64,000 nucleotides of DNA from Devosia sp. Root635 (GTDB lineage: Bacteria; Pseudomonadota; Alphaproteobacteria; Rhizobiales; Devosiaceae): positions 118,280 through 182,279 of the forward strand of contig NZ_LMGZ01000001.1 in the NCBI RefSeq assembly GCF_001427605.1. Reading direction: 5' to 3'. A program made the position numbers and the translations under genes. The notes under the pieces are model-generated. The model did not search any database, was not told where the DNA came from, and saw nothing but the letters and a program-made list of their open reading frames with translations. Of this stretch, positions 18,066-26,297 are shown one piece after another (the stretch's first letter is position 1; each line of letters starts with the position of its first letter).

Positions 18066-19256
18066 TCATCGCCTTCCCTCCCGGCTGGTCATTTCCACCA
18101 TGGCGTCCAGCACCACGGCGGCGGCAAAGGCCAAAGCCACCGTCGGCACCGCCCCGAGCAGCACCAGGTCCATGGCCGTCTGCCCGATGCCCTGGAACAC
18201 GAAGACGCCGAAACCGCCGCCCCCGATCAGCGCGGCAATAGTGGCCAGCCCGATATTCTGCACCAGCACGATGCGGATGCCGGTGAGGATGACCGGAAAG
18301 GCCAACGGCAGTTCCACGCCGGTCATGCGTTGCGTGCCGGTCATGCCCATGCCCTTGGCCGCATCGACGGCAGCAGGAGACACGCTGAGCAACCCGACCA
18401 CAGTGTTGGAAACAATAGGCAGCAGCGAATAAGCGAACAAAGCCACCATGGCCGGCGCCACGCCAATACCTGATATCCCGATAGAAGACGCCCCCGGCAC
18501 ATTGGCCGCCACCCAGGCCAAAGGCGCAATCAGCAGCCCGAACAGTGCAATGGACGGAATGGTCTGGACGATATTGAGCACATTCAGCACCGCCGCCCGC
18601 AGGGGCTTCACCTTGTAGCAGAGAATGCCCACCGGCACGCCGACCACTGTAGCAATGGCCACCGAACCAAAGGCCAGCGCCAGATGCGTCCGCGCCTCGG
18701 CCCAGAAAGCGGCAGCCCGGTTGGCATATTCCTTGAGAATGGAGAGATCGTTCCAGCCGCCGCTCCACAGCAGGGCAGCCGCGGCAATGGCCACTGCGAC
18801 GAGGATAGCAATGCGCACCAGCGGCCTGAGCCGCAGCCGCGTCAGCGCGTCGGTCACCAGCAGCGCAAAGGCAAAGACCAGCAGCCAGAAGCCGGCGCCG
18901 GGAGAAACTCGGGCAAAGCTGTCGCCCTCAGGCGTCAGGTAGCTGGCCGACCAGCCGATGAAGACGAACAACACGCCCAGCACCGCAAACCCGGCAACCA
19001 GTTTGGCGACCACCGGCAAGCGCAGCAGAGCGACGATGAAGCCGACCAACAGGATGCCGATCAGGAGGCCGGAAGGGAAACCCGGCAGCGCGTCGAGCAG
19101 CGATCTGGGCTCGCCCAGCACGATGCGGTTGGCGCGAAACAGCGCGAAGGGCAAAGCCGCGCCCGCTGCCGCAATCAGCGCGATCAGCACGCCCAGCTTG
19201 TCCAGAGCCAGCCAGGCGGGTCGAACCGTCGATGTCGTGGTGTCGGCGATGCTCAT
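18066..19256 (-). CDS. Betaine/osmoprotectant-type ABC transporter permease (long)
   Basis: 396-aa permease with a roughly 190-residue N-terminal extension of several hydrophobic segments before the standard OpuC-type permease domain. Its EAA loop reads D-A-A-K-G-M-G-M-T-G-T-Q-R. The start at ATG 19256 has a GGAG 6-9 bases upstream; an earlier in-frame start at 19316 would add 20 polar residues. Long and short permeases in one operon are typical of YehW/YehY-type systems. Confidence 0.88.
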   Translation of the reverse strand: MSIADTTTSTVRPAWLALDKLGVLIALIAAAGAALPFALFRANRIVLGEPRSLLDALPGFPSGLLIGILLVGFIVALLRLPVVAKLVAGFAVLGVLFVFIGWSASYLTPEGDSFARVSPGAGFWLLVFAFALLVTDALTRLRLRPLVRIAILVAVAIAAAALLWSGGWNDLSILKEYANRAAAFWAEARTHLALAFGSVAIATVVGVPVGILCYKVKPLRAAVLNVLNIVQTIPSIALFGLLIAPLAWVAANVPGASSIGISGIGVAPAMVALFAYSLLPIVSNTVVGLLSVSPAAVDAAKGMGMTGTQRMTGVELPLAFPVILTGIRIVLVQNIGLATIAALIGGGGFGVFVFQGIGQTAMDLVLLGAVPTVALAFAAAVVLDAMVEMTSREGRR

Positions 19257-19313
19257 GCTGGCTCCGGAAACGACCTTGGGGCAAAGCTGCCTTGGCCGCG
19301 ATATCGCAGTCGA

Positions 19314-19435
19314 CACCCTCCCCCTTGCGGGGAGGGATCAAGGGTGGGGGACGTTTGGCCCCGATATCGGGGCTCCCAACACCCAATCCCAACCTTCCCC
19401 GTCACGGGGGAGGTGCCGTCCGGTGGTGGGGGCGG
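19314..19435. repeat. Palindromic repeat, family A', inside the operon
   Basis: CCCTCCCCCTTGCGGGGAGG opens the element, GGCCCCGATATCGGGGC is the palindromic core, and CCCCGTCACGGGGGAGGTGC plus CCGGTGGTGGG close it. It matches copies at 32144, 33994 (reversed) and 54762. Confidence 0.85.
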
Positions 19436-19459
19436 CATGGACGCCCCCACCCCATTCAC

Positions 19460-20371
19460 TCAGCTCAGGAAACCACCCTTGGTCAGGTAATCCGTCGCCA
19501 CGGCGGCAGCGGCTTCGCCACCCACCTGCACCCGGCCATTGAGTTCCTGCAGCACTTCGAGCGTCAGGCCTTCAAACACCGGCTTCAGCAGTTCCTCGAT
19601 CTGCGGATATTCCGCCAGCACTTCCTCGCGGATGATCGGCGCGGGCTGGTAGACCGGCTGCACGCCCTTGTCATCCTCGAGCACCTTGAGGCCCGAGGGG
19701 GCGATGCCGCCATCGGTACCGTAGACCATGGCGGCGTTGACGCCGTTGGTCTGCTGGGCCGCAGCGGCAATGGTCGCCGCCGTGTCACCACCCGACAGGG
19801 TGATGAGCTGGTCCGGGGTCAGGGTGAAGCCATAGACTTCCTGGAACTTGGGCAAAGCCGCCGGCGAATTGACGAACTCGGCCGAGGCCGCCAGTTTCAC
19901 CTCGCCACCACCGGCAACCCAGGCGCCAAATTCGGTGAAGGTGTTGAGGTTGTTGGCCTCGGCCACATCGTTGCGGATGGCGACGGCCCAGGTGTTGTTG
20001 GCCGGCGACGGGGTCAGCCAGACGATCTTGTTGGCCTCGAAGTCGAGCTTGGCCGCCTCGGCATAGGCCGATTCAGCATTGTTCCACAGCGGGTCGTCGG
20101 CCTTTTCGAAGAAGAAGGCGGCATTGCCGGTATATTCCGGATAGATGTCGATTTCGCCCGCGGTGATGGCTTCGCGCACGATGGGCGTGCCGCCGAGCTG
20201 GATGCGATCTTCCACCGGAATGTCGTTGGCTTCGAGCACCTGCTTGATGATGTTGCCCAGCACACCACCCTCGGTGTCGATCTTGGAGGAAACGACCACC
20301 TGGGCATTGGCGGCGGTCATCGAAATGGCGAGCGCGGCGACGGCGGTCAGCAGCGTTGATGTGAGGCGCAT
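19460..20371 (-). CDS. Betaine-type ABC transporter substrate-binding protein (OpuAC/OsmF-like)
   Basis: 303-aa periplasmic binding protein with a signal peptide ending A-A-N-A-Q near residue 24. The segment E-I-D-I-Y-P-E-Y-T-G-N (about 73-83) is characteristic of OpuAC-type proteins that hold quaternary ammonium ligands in an aromatic box. Being next to the lyase gene, it should bind the operon's substrate; ergothioneine is itself a trimethylammonium betaine, which fits. An osmolyte such as glycine betaine remains possible. Confidence 0.88.
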   Translation of the reverse strand: MRLTSTLLTAVAALAISMTAANAQVVVSSKIDTEGGVLGNIIKQVLEANDIPVEDRIQLGGTPIVREAITAGEIDIYPEYTGNAAFFFEKADDPLWNNAESAYAEAAKLDFEANKIVWLTPSPANNTWAVAIRNDVAEANNLNTFTEFGAWVAGGGEVKLAASAEFVNSPAALPKFQEVYGFTLTPDQLITLSGGDTAATIAAAAQQTNGVNAAMVYGTDGGIAPSGLKVLEDDKGVQPVYQPAPIIREEVLAEYPQIEELLKPVFEGLTLEVLQELNGRVQVGGEAAAAVATDYLTKGGFLS

Positions 20372-20388
20372 TGGTTTCTCCGTTTTCT

Positions 20389-20428
20389 CCGGGCTCCAAG
20401 CCCGGCTGTCCCTAGCCTAACCAGTTAG
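20389..20428 (-). promoter_or_regulatory. Hairpin and dyad in the leader of the binding-protein gene
   Basis: CCGGGCTCCAAGCCCGG (20389-20405) can form a 7-bp stem in the transcript, and CTAACCAGTTAG (20417-20428) is a 12-base dyad. Both lie in the 81-base gap between the lyase and binding-protein genes. There is no T run, so a processing or stabilising hairpin or an operator is more likely than a terminator. Confidence 0.35.
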
Positions 20429-20452
20429 CGGATTTGGGCGAGGCTCCAGATG

Positions 20453-22012
20453 CTAGGCAACCGGGCCCAGCGCGAAAAACTCGTCCAACTCCATAATCGT
20501 TGAATGGGAAATTAGTTCGTTCATCAGCGCGTCGGAGGCCAGGGCCTGTTCGACGGCTTCGACCTCGGCCGATAAAGGCCGATCCTGCCAGTATGTGTCA
20601 GCATGCTGGCGCACCAGCGCATAAATGATGCCCGGCACATTGCCCGGCGCGTCGCCGGATATATCCATCGCCTGCGCCGCCAGCATGGCTTCGAGCGCCG
20701 CGAGGCGCCGCAAGGCCAGCACCTGGCGCTCCAACCGCTCCACCACCAGCGGCAGGAATGTCGCCTCGTCCTCGATGCCACCGGCCACCACCATGGAATT
20801 GGCCGAAATCGCATTGGTCATGGTCAGCACGCGGGCGAAAAGCTCGCCGGCCAGCTTGATGATCGGGCCGAAGCCCGTGGCGATGGCGCCAGGCTTGACC
20901 AGGTTGACTGGCAGGTCGCGGCGCTGGCCATTGCCGAGCAGCACGCAGCGGTTGAACGAATTGCGCGCGATATGGGCCAGGCCCAGTTGCGCGGTCTGGA
21001 GGAACACGGTCACGTCGAGCGGCAGCGAGCCGCCCGACGTCAACACCTGTCCCCCTGCGACCACCGGATTGTCATCGGTCCGCCCAGTGGCGGCCAGCAG
21101 GATCTTGCCCGCCGCGACCAGCGTCTCGAAGCCGGTGGCGAAGACCTGGCTCATCATGCGCAGGCTCAGCGGGTCCTGGATATGGGTGGCGTTGGGCCAG
21201 TCCCAGCCCTTGGCGTTGAAATAGAGCCAGGCGCCGATACCGGCCTCGCGCTCGGTGCCCACATGGGCCACCGCTTTCCACGGATCGCGCGAGGCGCCCA
21301 GCGCCCCGGCCGTGGTGAGACCCGTCGCCAGCATCACGCGCACCGCGCCGGCGGCGTCGCGAATGGCATTGGCGGCGGCGGCATAGCCCACCGCATTGGT
21401 TGAAATCGAGGCGAGGCTGTCGCGCGGGGCGAGGCGGAATGCCTTGAGCCCCGCCGCAGCCAGCGCGTCGCCCGCCGATTGGCGGCGACCGTCGAACATG
21501 GCTTCGCCGGCCCCGGTCAGCACGGCGCCGATCTGCCCCATCAGCCCGATATCGGCGCAGCCGATCGAGCCGGTCCGCCGCACCACCGGCACCACGTCGG
21601 CCGAGAGCAAAGCCAGATAGGCCTCCACCAGGTCAGTGGTGCAACCCACCCGGCCGGTCAGCGCCATGTTCACCCGTATCGCCATGGCGATCCGCACGAT
21701 CTCGCTGGAAAAGGCCTCGCCGGTGCCGAAATGATGCGCCCGCACCAGCCCCATGTTGAAGGCGTCGAGCTGGTCGGCCGACCATTCGACATCCTTCATG
21801 GCGCCGACGCCGGTGGTGGAGCCGTAGACCGGCTGGTCGTTGGCCATGGCCTCCTCGACCACCAGGCGCGCCTCGGCCACGCGCTGCAGCGCTGCGGCGT
21901 CCGGCACCAGCCGCACCTTGCGGGCGCCGATCCGGGCCATGTCGGAAAAGCTCAGCGGCTGGCCGCTAAGGGTGATGGACGCGCCTCGCACTGTCATCGC
22001 CAGCTCATTCAT
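20453..22012 (-). CDS. HutH-family lyase without the MIO triad, probable ergothionase
   Basis: 519-aa member of the aromatic amino acid / histidine ammonia-lyase family. The catalytic tyrosine region is present (V-Y-G-S-T-T-G-V-G, Tyr63). Where true HutH proteins read G-S-V-G-A-S-G-D-L-A-P, this one reads G-S-I-G-C-A-D-I-G-L-M: Cys152-Ala153-Asp154 replace the Ala-Ser-Gly that cyclises into the MIO electrophile. It therefore cannot use the normal histidine-deaminating chemistry. Lyases that expel trimethylamine, a better leaving group, need no MIO; ergothionase is the known case. First gene of the operon, starting 56 bases after rhaM. Substrate is inferred. Confidence 0.8.
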   Translation of the reverse strand: MNELAMTVRGASITLSGQPLSFSDMARIGARKVRLVPDAAALQRVAEARLVVEEAMANDQPVYGSTTGVGAMKDVEWSADQLDAFNMGLVRAHHFGTGEAFSSEIVRIAMAIRVNMALTGRVGCTTDLVEAYLALLSADVVPVVRRTGSIGCADIGLMGQIGAVLTGAGEAMFDGRRQSAGDALAAAGLKAFRLAPRDSLASISTNAVGYAAAANAIRDAAGAVRVMLATGLTTAGALGASRDPWKAVAHVGTEREAGIGAWLYFNAKGWDWPNATHIQDPLSLRMMSQVFATGFETLVAAGKILLAATGRTDDNPVVAGGQVLTSGGSLPLDVTVFLQTAQLGLAHIARNSFNRCVLLGNGQRRDLPVNLVKPGAIATGFGPIIKLAGELFARVLTMTNAISANSMVVAGGIEDEATFLPLVVERLERQVLALRRLAALEAMLAAQAMDISGDAPGNVPGIIYALVRQHADTYWQDRPLSAEVEAVEQALASDALMNELISHSTIMELDEFFALGPVA

Positions 22013-22068
22013 GGGAGCAGGCTAGCCGTCCGGCGGCCCACAAGCAAATGGACTCGATGGAAGCGGGC

Positions 22069-22401
22069 TCACCGCATCCAGAACATCGGCAGCAAATCCA
22101 CCGATAGCGGCTCATTCTTCTCATTCGTCGCCATCACATCAGCCATATACGCCCACCAGCGCTGCATGACCTCGGTGCCCGGCAGGTCTGCCATCCCATG
22201 GTCCACCCGCCGCCACAGCACCCCGAACAGGATGCCGGTCTTTTCATCGAGATGGATCGAATAGTCCTTCACCCCCGCTTCATGCAGCAGGTCCACCAGC
22301 TCGGGGAAAATCGCGTCGTGGCGCTTCCTGTATTCGGCCGCCATGCCCGTATTGAGCTGCATCCTGAAGGCGTGTTTCTCGTAGCCACCATCCTCGATCA
22401 T
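22069..22401 (-). CDS. rhaM: L-rhamnose mutarotase
   Basis: 110-aa enzyme interconverting alpha- and beta-L-rhamnose. Family motifs are [12 protein letters not shown] and Y-S-I-H-L-D near the N-terminal third. I start it at ATG 22401, which overlaps the rhaQ stop as ATGA; the longer frame would add five residues. In Rhizobium the equivalent gene (rhaU) follows rhaQ in the same way and is followed by the kinase rhaK, which is absent here. Confidence 0.9.
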   Translation of the reverse strand: MIEDGGYEKHAFRMQLNTGMAAEYRKRHDAIFPELVDLLHEAGVKDYSIHLDEKTGILFGVLWRRVDHGMADLPGTEVMQRWWAYMADVMATNEKNEPLSVDLLPMFWMR

Positions 22402-23393
22402 GCGCGCTGCCTCCACATGCGGAACAGGATGGGCAGGGCGATGACCACGATCAGCAGCGAGCCGGTAAAGATGGTCATCACGATCCCCGGCACATTGAGC
22501 AGCCCCAGCCCGAAGGTCACCAGCCCGACGATCAGCGCCGCCAGCACCACGCCGAGGATGGAGCCGGCCCCGCCCAGGATCGACACCCCGCCCAGCACCA
22601 CCATGGTAATCGCCTCCAGCTCGAAGCCCTCGGCAATCGAGGGTCGCGTCGAGCCCAGCCGCGCCGTCAGCAGCACGGCGGCCATGCCGCTCATCAGCCC
22701 CGTCAAGCAGAACAGGATGAACTTGATGCGGTCCACGCGCACGCCGGAAAACCGCGCCGCCACATCATTATTGCCGATGGCAAACACCCGCCGCCCGAAA
22801 TTGGTGCGGTGCAGCAGGACCCAATAAATCACCGCGCAGACGACAAACAGCACCAGCTCAAACGAGATCACCCAATACACATAGCCCTGCCCGAACCAGG
22901 CGAAGCTCTTGGGATAGCCCTTGAAGCTCTGGTCCCCCAGGATGATGAAGGCAATGCCGCGAAACAGGCTCATCGTGCCGATGGTGACCACGATGGACGG
23001 CAGCTTGAGCCCCGTCACCAGGAACCCGTTGAACGCCCCGCACAGAATACCGACCCCGACGCCCACCGCCACCAGCATGGGCGTATCGGCCCCATATTGC
23101 AGCGCCAGTCCCATCATGGTCGAGGCCAGCGCGATGATCGCCGCCACCGACAGGTCGATCTCCCCCGAAATGATCAGCAGCGCCATAGCCAGCGCGATCA
23201 ACGCCTTCTCGGTGAAGTTGAAGGTGAGATCGCTGAGGCTCCAGGCATTGAGGAAATAGGGCGAGGCAAAGGAATTGAGGATGAAAATCCCCAAAGCGAC
23301 GAGTACCAGCAGGCTCTCCCAGCTCAAGACGGCTGACTTGAGCGGGTTGTCGAGGCGATTGGGGAGCGAGCGATGGAGAACGGTGTCGGTCAT
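22398..23393 (-). CDS. rhaQ: Rhamnose ABC transporter permease RhaQ
   Basis: 331-aa RbsC-family inner-membrane permease with about ten hydrophobic segments and the motif [10 protein letters not shown]. The start is ATG 23393; the frame is open further upstream only because it reads through a family A repeat. It forms the channel together with RhaP. It overlaps rhaM by four bases. Confidence 0.9.
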   Translation of the reverse strand: MTDTVLHRSLPNRLDNPLKSAVLSWESLLVLVALGIFILNSFASPYFLNAWSLSDLTFNFTEKALIALAMALLIISGEIDLSVAAIIALASTMMGLALQYGADTPMLVAVGVGVGILCGAFNGFLVTGLKLPSIVVTIGTMSLFRGIAFIILGDQSFKGYPKSFAWFGQGYVYWVISFELVLFVVCAVIYWVLLHRTNFGRRVFAIGNNDVAARFSGVRVDRIKFILFCLTGLMSGMAAVLLTARLGSTRPSIAEGFELEAITMVVLGGVSILGGAGSILGVVLAALIVGLVTFGLGLLNVPGIVMTIFTGSLLIVVIALPILFRMWRQRA

Positions 23394-23431
23394 TGGTAGC
23401 TGCCAATCCTGCCCTGAAGTGTGGGCATGCG

Positions 23432-23529
23432 CCTCCCTCCCCCTTGAGGGGAGGGAATGAGGGTGGGGGTCGTGCAGTGGTCCACTGACGGACCCCCACC
23501 CCCGGCCCCTCCCCTCAAGGGGGAGGGGA
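23432..23529. repeat. Palindromic repeat, family A, inside the rha operon
   Basis: CCTCCCTCCCCCTTGAGGGG and CCCTCCCCTCAAGGGGGAGG flank a dyad GTCCACTGACGGACCCCCACC. It occupies most of the rhaP-rhaQ gap. Confidence 0.85.
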
Positions 23530-23550
23530 GACAAGAACTCAACATCTCGT

Positions 23551-24531
23551 TCATGCTCCGGCCTCCGCCGTCTTCAAGATCACCCGCCCCTTGCGTCGTT
23601 CCCCGCGCGCATTGAGCACCACGGCCAGCAAAATCGCCGTGCCCGAAATCGCCATCTGCCAGAACGGGGAAATATTGATCACCGGCAGCGCATTGTTGAT
23701 GACGCCGAGGAAGATCGCGCCCAGCAATACGCCGGCCACCGAACCGATGCCGCCGGCAATCGATACGCCGCCGATGACGCAGGCCGCGATGATGGTCAGT
23801 TCATACCCGCCCGCCACTTCCACCGAAGCGATCACGTAGCGCGAAATCCACAGATACCCGCATAGCCCCGCCACCGCCCCCGATATAACGAAGGCGTAGA
23901 ACTTGGTGCGTCCTACATCGATGCCGGTATAGACCGACGCCGTCGGGTTGACGCCGATGGCGTAGAGCGAGCGCCCCAGCGGCGTGCGCGTCATCAGCAC
24001 CCAGAACAGGATGGCCACGACGATGGCGAACCAGCTCAGCAGCGGCAGGCCGAGCAGCACCATGCGCTGCAGCCCGATGAAATCCGGGCTCATCTGTGCC
24101 GCATTGACCCAGGCGCCGCCCGAAATCACGAAGACCAGCCCGCGATAGATGGTCAGCGTACCCAGCGTCACCACGATAGGGGGAATATTGAGTTTCCACA
24201 CCAGGATGCCGTTGAACGCCCCCAGCCCTGCCCCGATCACCACGCACATGGCCATGAGCAGCGGAATCGGCACGCCCGGAAAGGCCGCATTGGTCATGGC
24301 GACAATCATGCCGGTCAGCGCCAGGTTCGACGCCATCGACAGATCGATCGACCGCGTCAGGATGACAGCCATCTGCCCCAGCGCCAGCATCATCAGGATA
24401 GAGGTGTCGTTGAAAATGGTCAGCAGGTTTCCCGGCTGGGCGAAGCGGGGGAACCGCGCCGTTACCAGCACGAGCACGAGCAGGACTGCAAGAAACAGCA
24501 GGATTTCGCGGTGCTTGAGCAGCCGGTTCAT
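23551..24531 (-). CDS. rhaP: Rhamnose ABC transporter permease RhaP
   Basis: 326-aa RbsC-family permease with the typical R-S-I-D-L-S-M-A-S-N membrane motif (residues 61-70) and a basic C-terminal tail. Its start overlaps the rhaT stop by ATGA. With RhaQ it forms the heterodimeric membrane part of the rhamnose importer. Confidence 0.9.
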   Translation of the reverse strand: MNRLLKHREILLFLAVLLVLVLVTARFPRFAQPGNLLTIFNDTSILMMLALGQMAVILTRSIDLSMASNLALTGMIVAMTNAAFPGVPIPLLMAMCVVIGAGLGAFNGILVWKLNIPPIVVTLGTLTIYRGLVFVISGGAWVNAAQMSPDFIGLQRMVLLGLPLLSWFAIVVAILFWVLMTRTPLGRSLYAIGVNPTASVYTGIDVGRTKFYAFVISGAVAGLCGYLWISRYVIASVEVAGGYELTIIAACVIGGVSIAGGIGSVAGVLLGAIFLGVINNALPVINISPFWQMAISGTAILLAVVLNARGERRKGRVILKTAEAGA

Positions 24532-26033
24532 GCCGCCTGCTCCTCGGCAATGCCGGCGGCCAGCCGCACCAGCGTCTCGGGCTTGAGGCCCTTGCTGTCG
24601 AGCGTATCGATGACCCGCCCCTCGCGCATCACGACGATACGGTCGCTCATGCCCAGCACTTCGGGCAGCTCCGAGCTGACCATGATCACGCTCAGCCCCT
24701 GCGCCACCAGTTCCCCCATGAATTCATGCACTGCCGCCTTGGAACCGATATCGATGCCCTTGGTGGGTTCATCGAGAATGATCACTTTCGGCAGCGTTGC
24801 CAGCCACTTGGCGATCACGACCTTCTGCTGGTTGCCGCCCGACAGGGTCGACACATCCTGGCTCAGCGAGGACGCGCGCAGGTCCAGCCGCTCGGTATAA
24901 GTCCGCGCCAGCGCGTACTCTTCCACCATGCGCAAAAAGCCGGATTTGCTCGTCTTCCCCAAGCTGGGCAGCGAGACATTCTTGAAGATCGGCTCGCCGG
25001 TAATGACGCCCTGCTTGCCGCGTTCCTCGGGCACATAAACGATCCCCGCCTCCACCGCATCGGCCGGCGACTTCGGCGCAATCGCCCGGCCCTCCAGCGT
25101 CAGGCCGCCGCTCGAGGTCTGTGTCAGGCCGAACACGGCCTGCATGACTTCCGAGCGCCCGGCCCCGACCAGCCCATAAAAGCCCAGGATTTCGCCCTTG
25201 CGCACCGCAAAGGACACATCCGCGAATTCGGTCGGATGGCTCAGCCCCTTGGCCTCCAGCACCACATCCCCAATGTCCGCCTGGCGCGCCGGGAAAATGT
25301 GATCCACCGCGCGCCCCACCATCATCTGCACGATTTCGCTCTGGCTGGTGTCCCTGATGAAGCCCTTGCCCACCTGCTCGCCATCGCGAAACACGGTGAA
25401 GCGGTCGGCGATACGGTAAATCTCATCGAATTTGTGGCTGATGAACAGGATCGCCTTGCCATCCTGCTTGAGCAGGTCGATGAGCACGTAAAGCTCCTCG
25501 ATTTCCTTCTGGCTCAGCGCCGCCGTCGGCTCGTCCATGATGACGACCTGCGCATCGATGCTCAGCGCCCGCGCCACCGCCACCAGATGCTTCTTGGCAA
25601 TGCCCAATTCCTTGAGCTTGATGCCGGCATCGATCCCGGCCGCCATGGAATCCAGCGTTTCCTGCGCCTCCCGGCGCATCATCTTCCAGTCGATCAGCCC
25701 CAGCCGGGTGCGCGGCGCATGGCCCAGATAGATATTCTCGGCCACGGTCAATTCGTCGAACAGCACGGTTTCCTGATGGATAGCGGTAATCCCCACCGCC
25801 GAAGCCGAATGGGCCGTCGGCAGGCTCACAACCCTGCCCGCCACCGAGATTTCTCCCGCATCGGGCTGGTAGATCCCGGTCATCACCTTGACCAAAGTCG
25901 ACTTGCCCGCCCCGTTCTCGCCGATCAGCGCCGTCACCTCGCCAGCATAAAGCTCCAGCGCCACGTCATTGAGCGCCCGCACACCGGGAAAGCTCTTGGA
26001 TATGCCGGATAGCGTGAGGATGGGGTCGGTCAT
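24528..26033 (-). CDS. rhaT: Rhamnose ABC transporter ATPase RhaT
   Basis: 501-aa double ABC ATPase of the ribose/rhamnose family. The first domain has Walker A G-E-N-G-A-G-K-S-T (38-46); the second has the signature L-S-G-G-N-Q-Q-K and Walker B I-I-L-D-E-P-T-K-G-I-D. As usual in RbsA-type proteins the second Walker A is degenerate. ATG 26033 is chosen as start; the upstream open frame is repeat sequence. The 264-base gap to rhaS holds a terminator-like hairpin and a repeat, so rhaS may be expressed above the membrane components. Confidence 0.92.
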   Translation of the reverse strand: MTDPILTLSGISKSFPGVRALNDVALELYAGEVTALIGENGAGKSTLVKVMTGIYQPDAGEISVAGRVVSLPTAHSASAVGITAIHQETVLFDELTVAENIYLGHAPRTRLGLIDWKMMRREAQETLDSMAAGIDAGIKLKELGIAKKHLVAVARALSIDAQVVIMDEPTAALSQKEIEELYVLIDLLKQDGKAILFISHKFDEIYRIADRFTVFRDGEQVGKGFIRDTSQSEIVQMMVGRAVDHIFPARQADIGDVVLEAKGLSHPTEFADVSFAVRKGEILGFYGLVGAGRSEVMQAVFGLTQTSSGGLTLEGRAIAPKSPADAVEAGIVYVPEERGKQGVITGEPIFKNVSLPSLGKTSKSGFLRMVEEYALARTYTERLDLRASSLSQDVSTLSGGNQQKVVIAKWLATLPKVIILDEPTKGIDIGSKAAVHEFMGELVAQGLSVIMVSSELPEVLGMSDRIVVMREGRVIDTLDSKGLKPETLVRLAAGIAEEQAA

Positions 26034-26102
26034 TGATAGCGTCTCTGTTGGCCGCGATACCATCGCGGCGCTTGTCGTTACCGCGGCGCAACGGTTCCTT
26101 CG

Positions 26103-26230
26103 CCTCCCTCCCCCTTGAGGGGAGGGATTGAGGGAGGGGGTCCTTCGGTGATCCACCGAACTACCCCCACCCCAGCTCTGCCACGGCCCTCCGGGCCTGG
26201 CGGCGCTACCCTCCCCTCAAGGGGGAGGGG
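26103..26230. repeat. Palindromic repeat, family A, inside the rha operon
   Basis: Full-length copy with outer arms CCTCCCTCCCCCTTGAGGGG and CCCTCCCCTCAAGGGGGAGG and the inner block CAGCTCTGCCACGGCCC. It lies between rhaS and rhaT. Confidence 0.85.
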
Positions 26231-26263
26231 CAAACCACAGATTTCCGTGGCTAGCAAAAATGG

Positions 26264-26288
26264 TGACCCGGCGCCGAAGCGCCGGGTC
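26264..26288 (-). terminator. Terminator-like hairpin after rhaS
   Basis: GACCCGGCG-CTTCGG-CGCCGGGTC on the minus strand, followed by ACCATTTTTGC. It begins 10 bases after the rhaS stop. It could partly terminate or protect the rhaS message. Confidence 0.8.
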
Positions 26289-26297
26289 GCGATCAGA

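Noticed and set aside
10293..22012. Calling the lyase and hydratase genes hutH and hutU (histidine utilisation)
   Set aside because: The lyase lacks the Ala-Ser-Gly MIO triad, the hydratase lacks the urocanase cysteine, no hutI/hutF/hutG is present, and the neighbours fit a thiohydantoin route.
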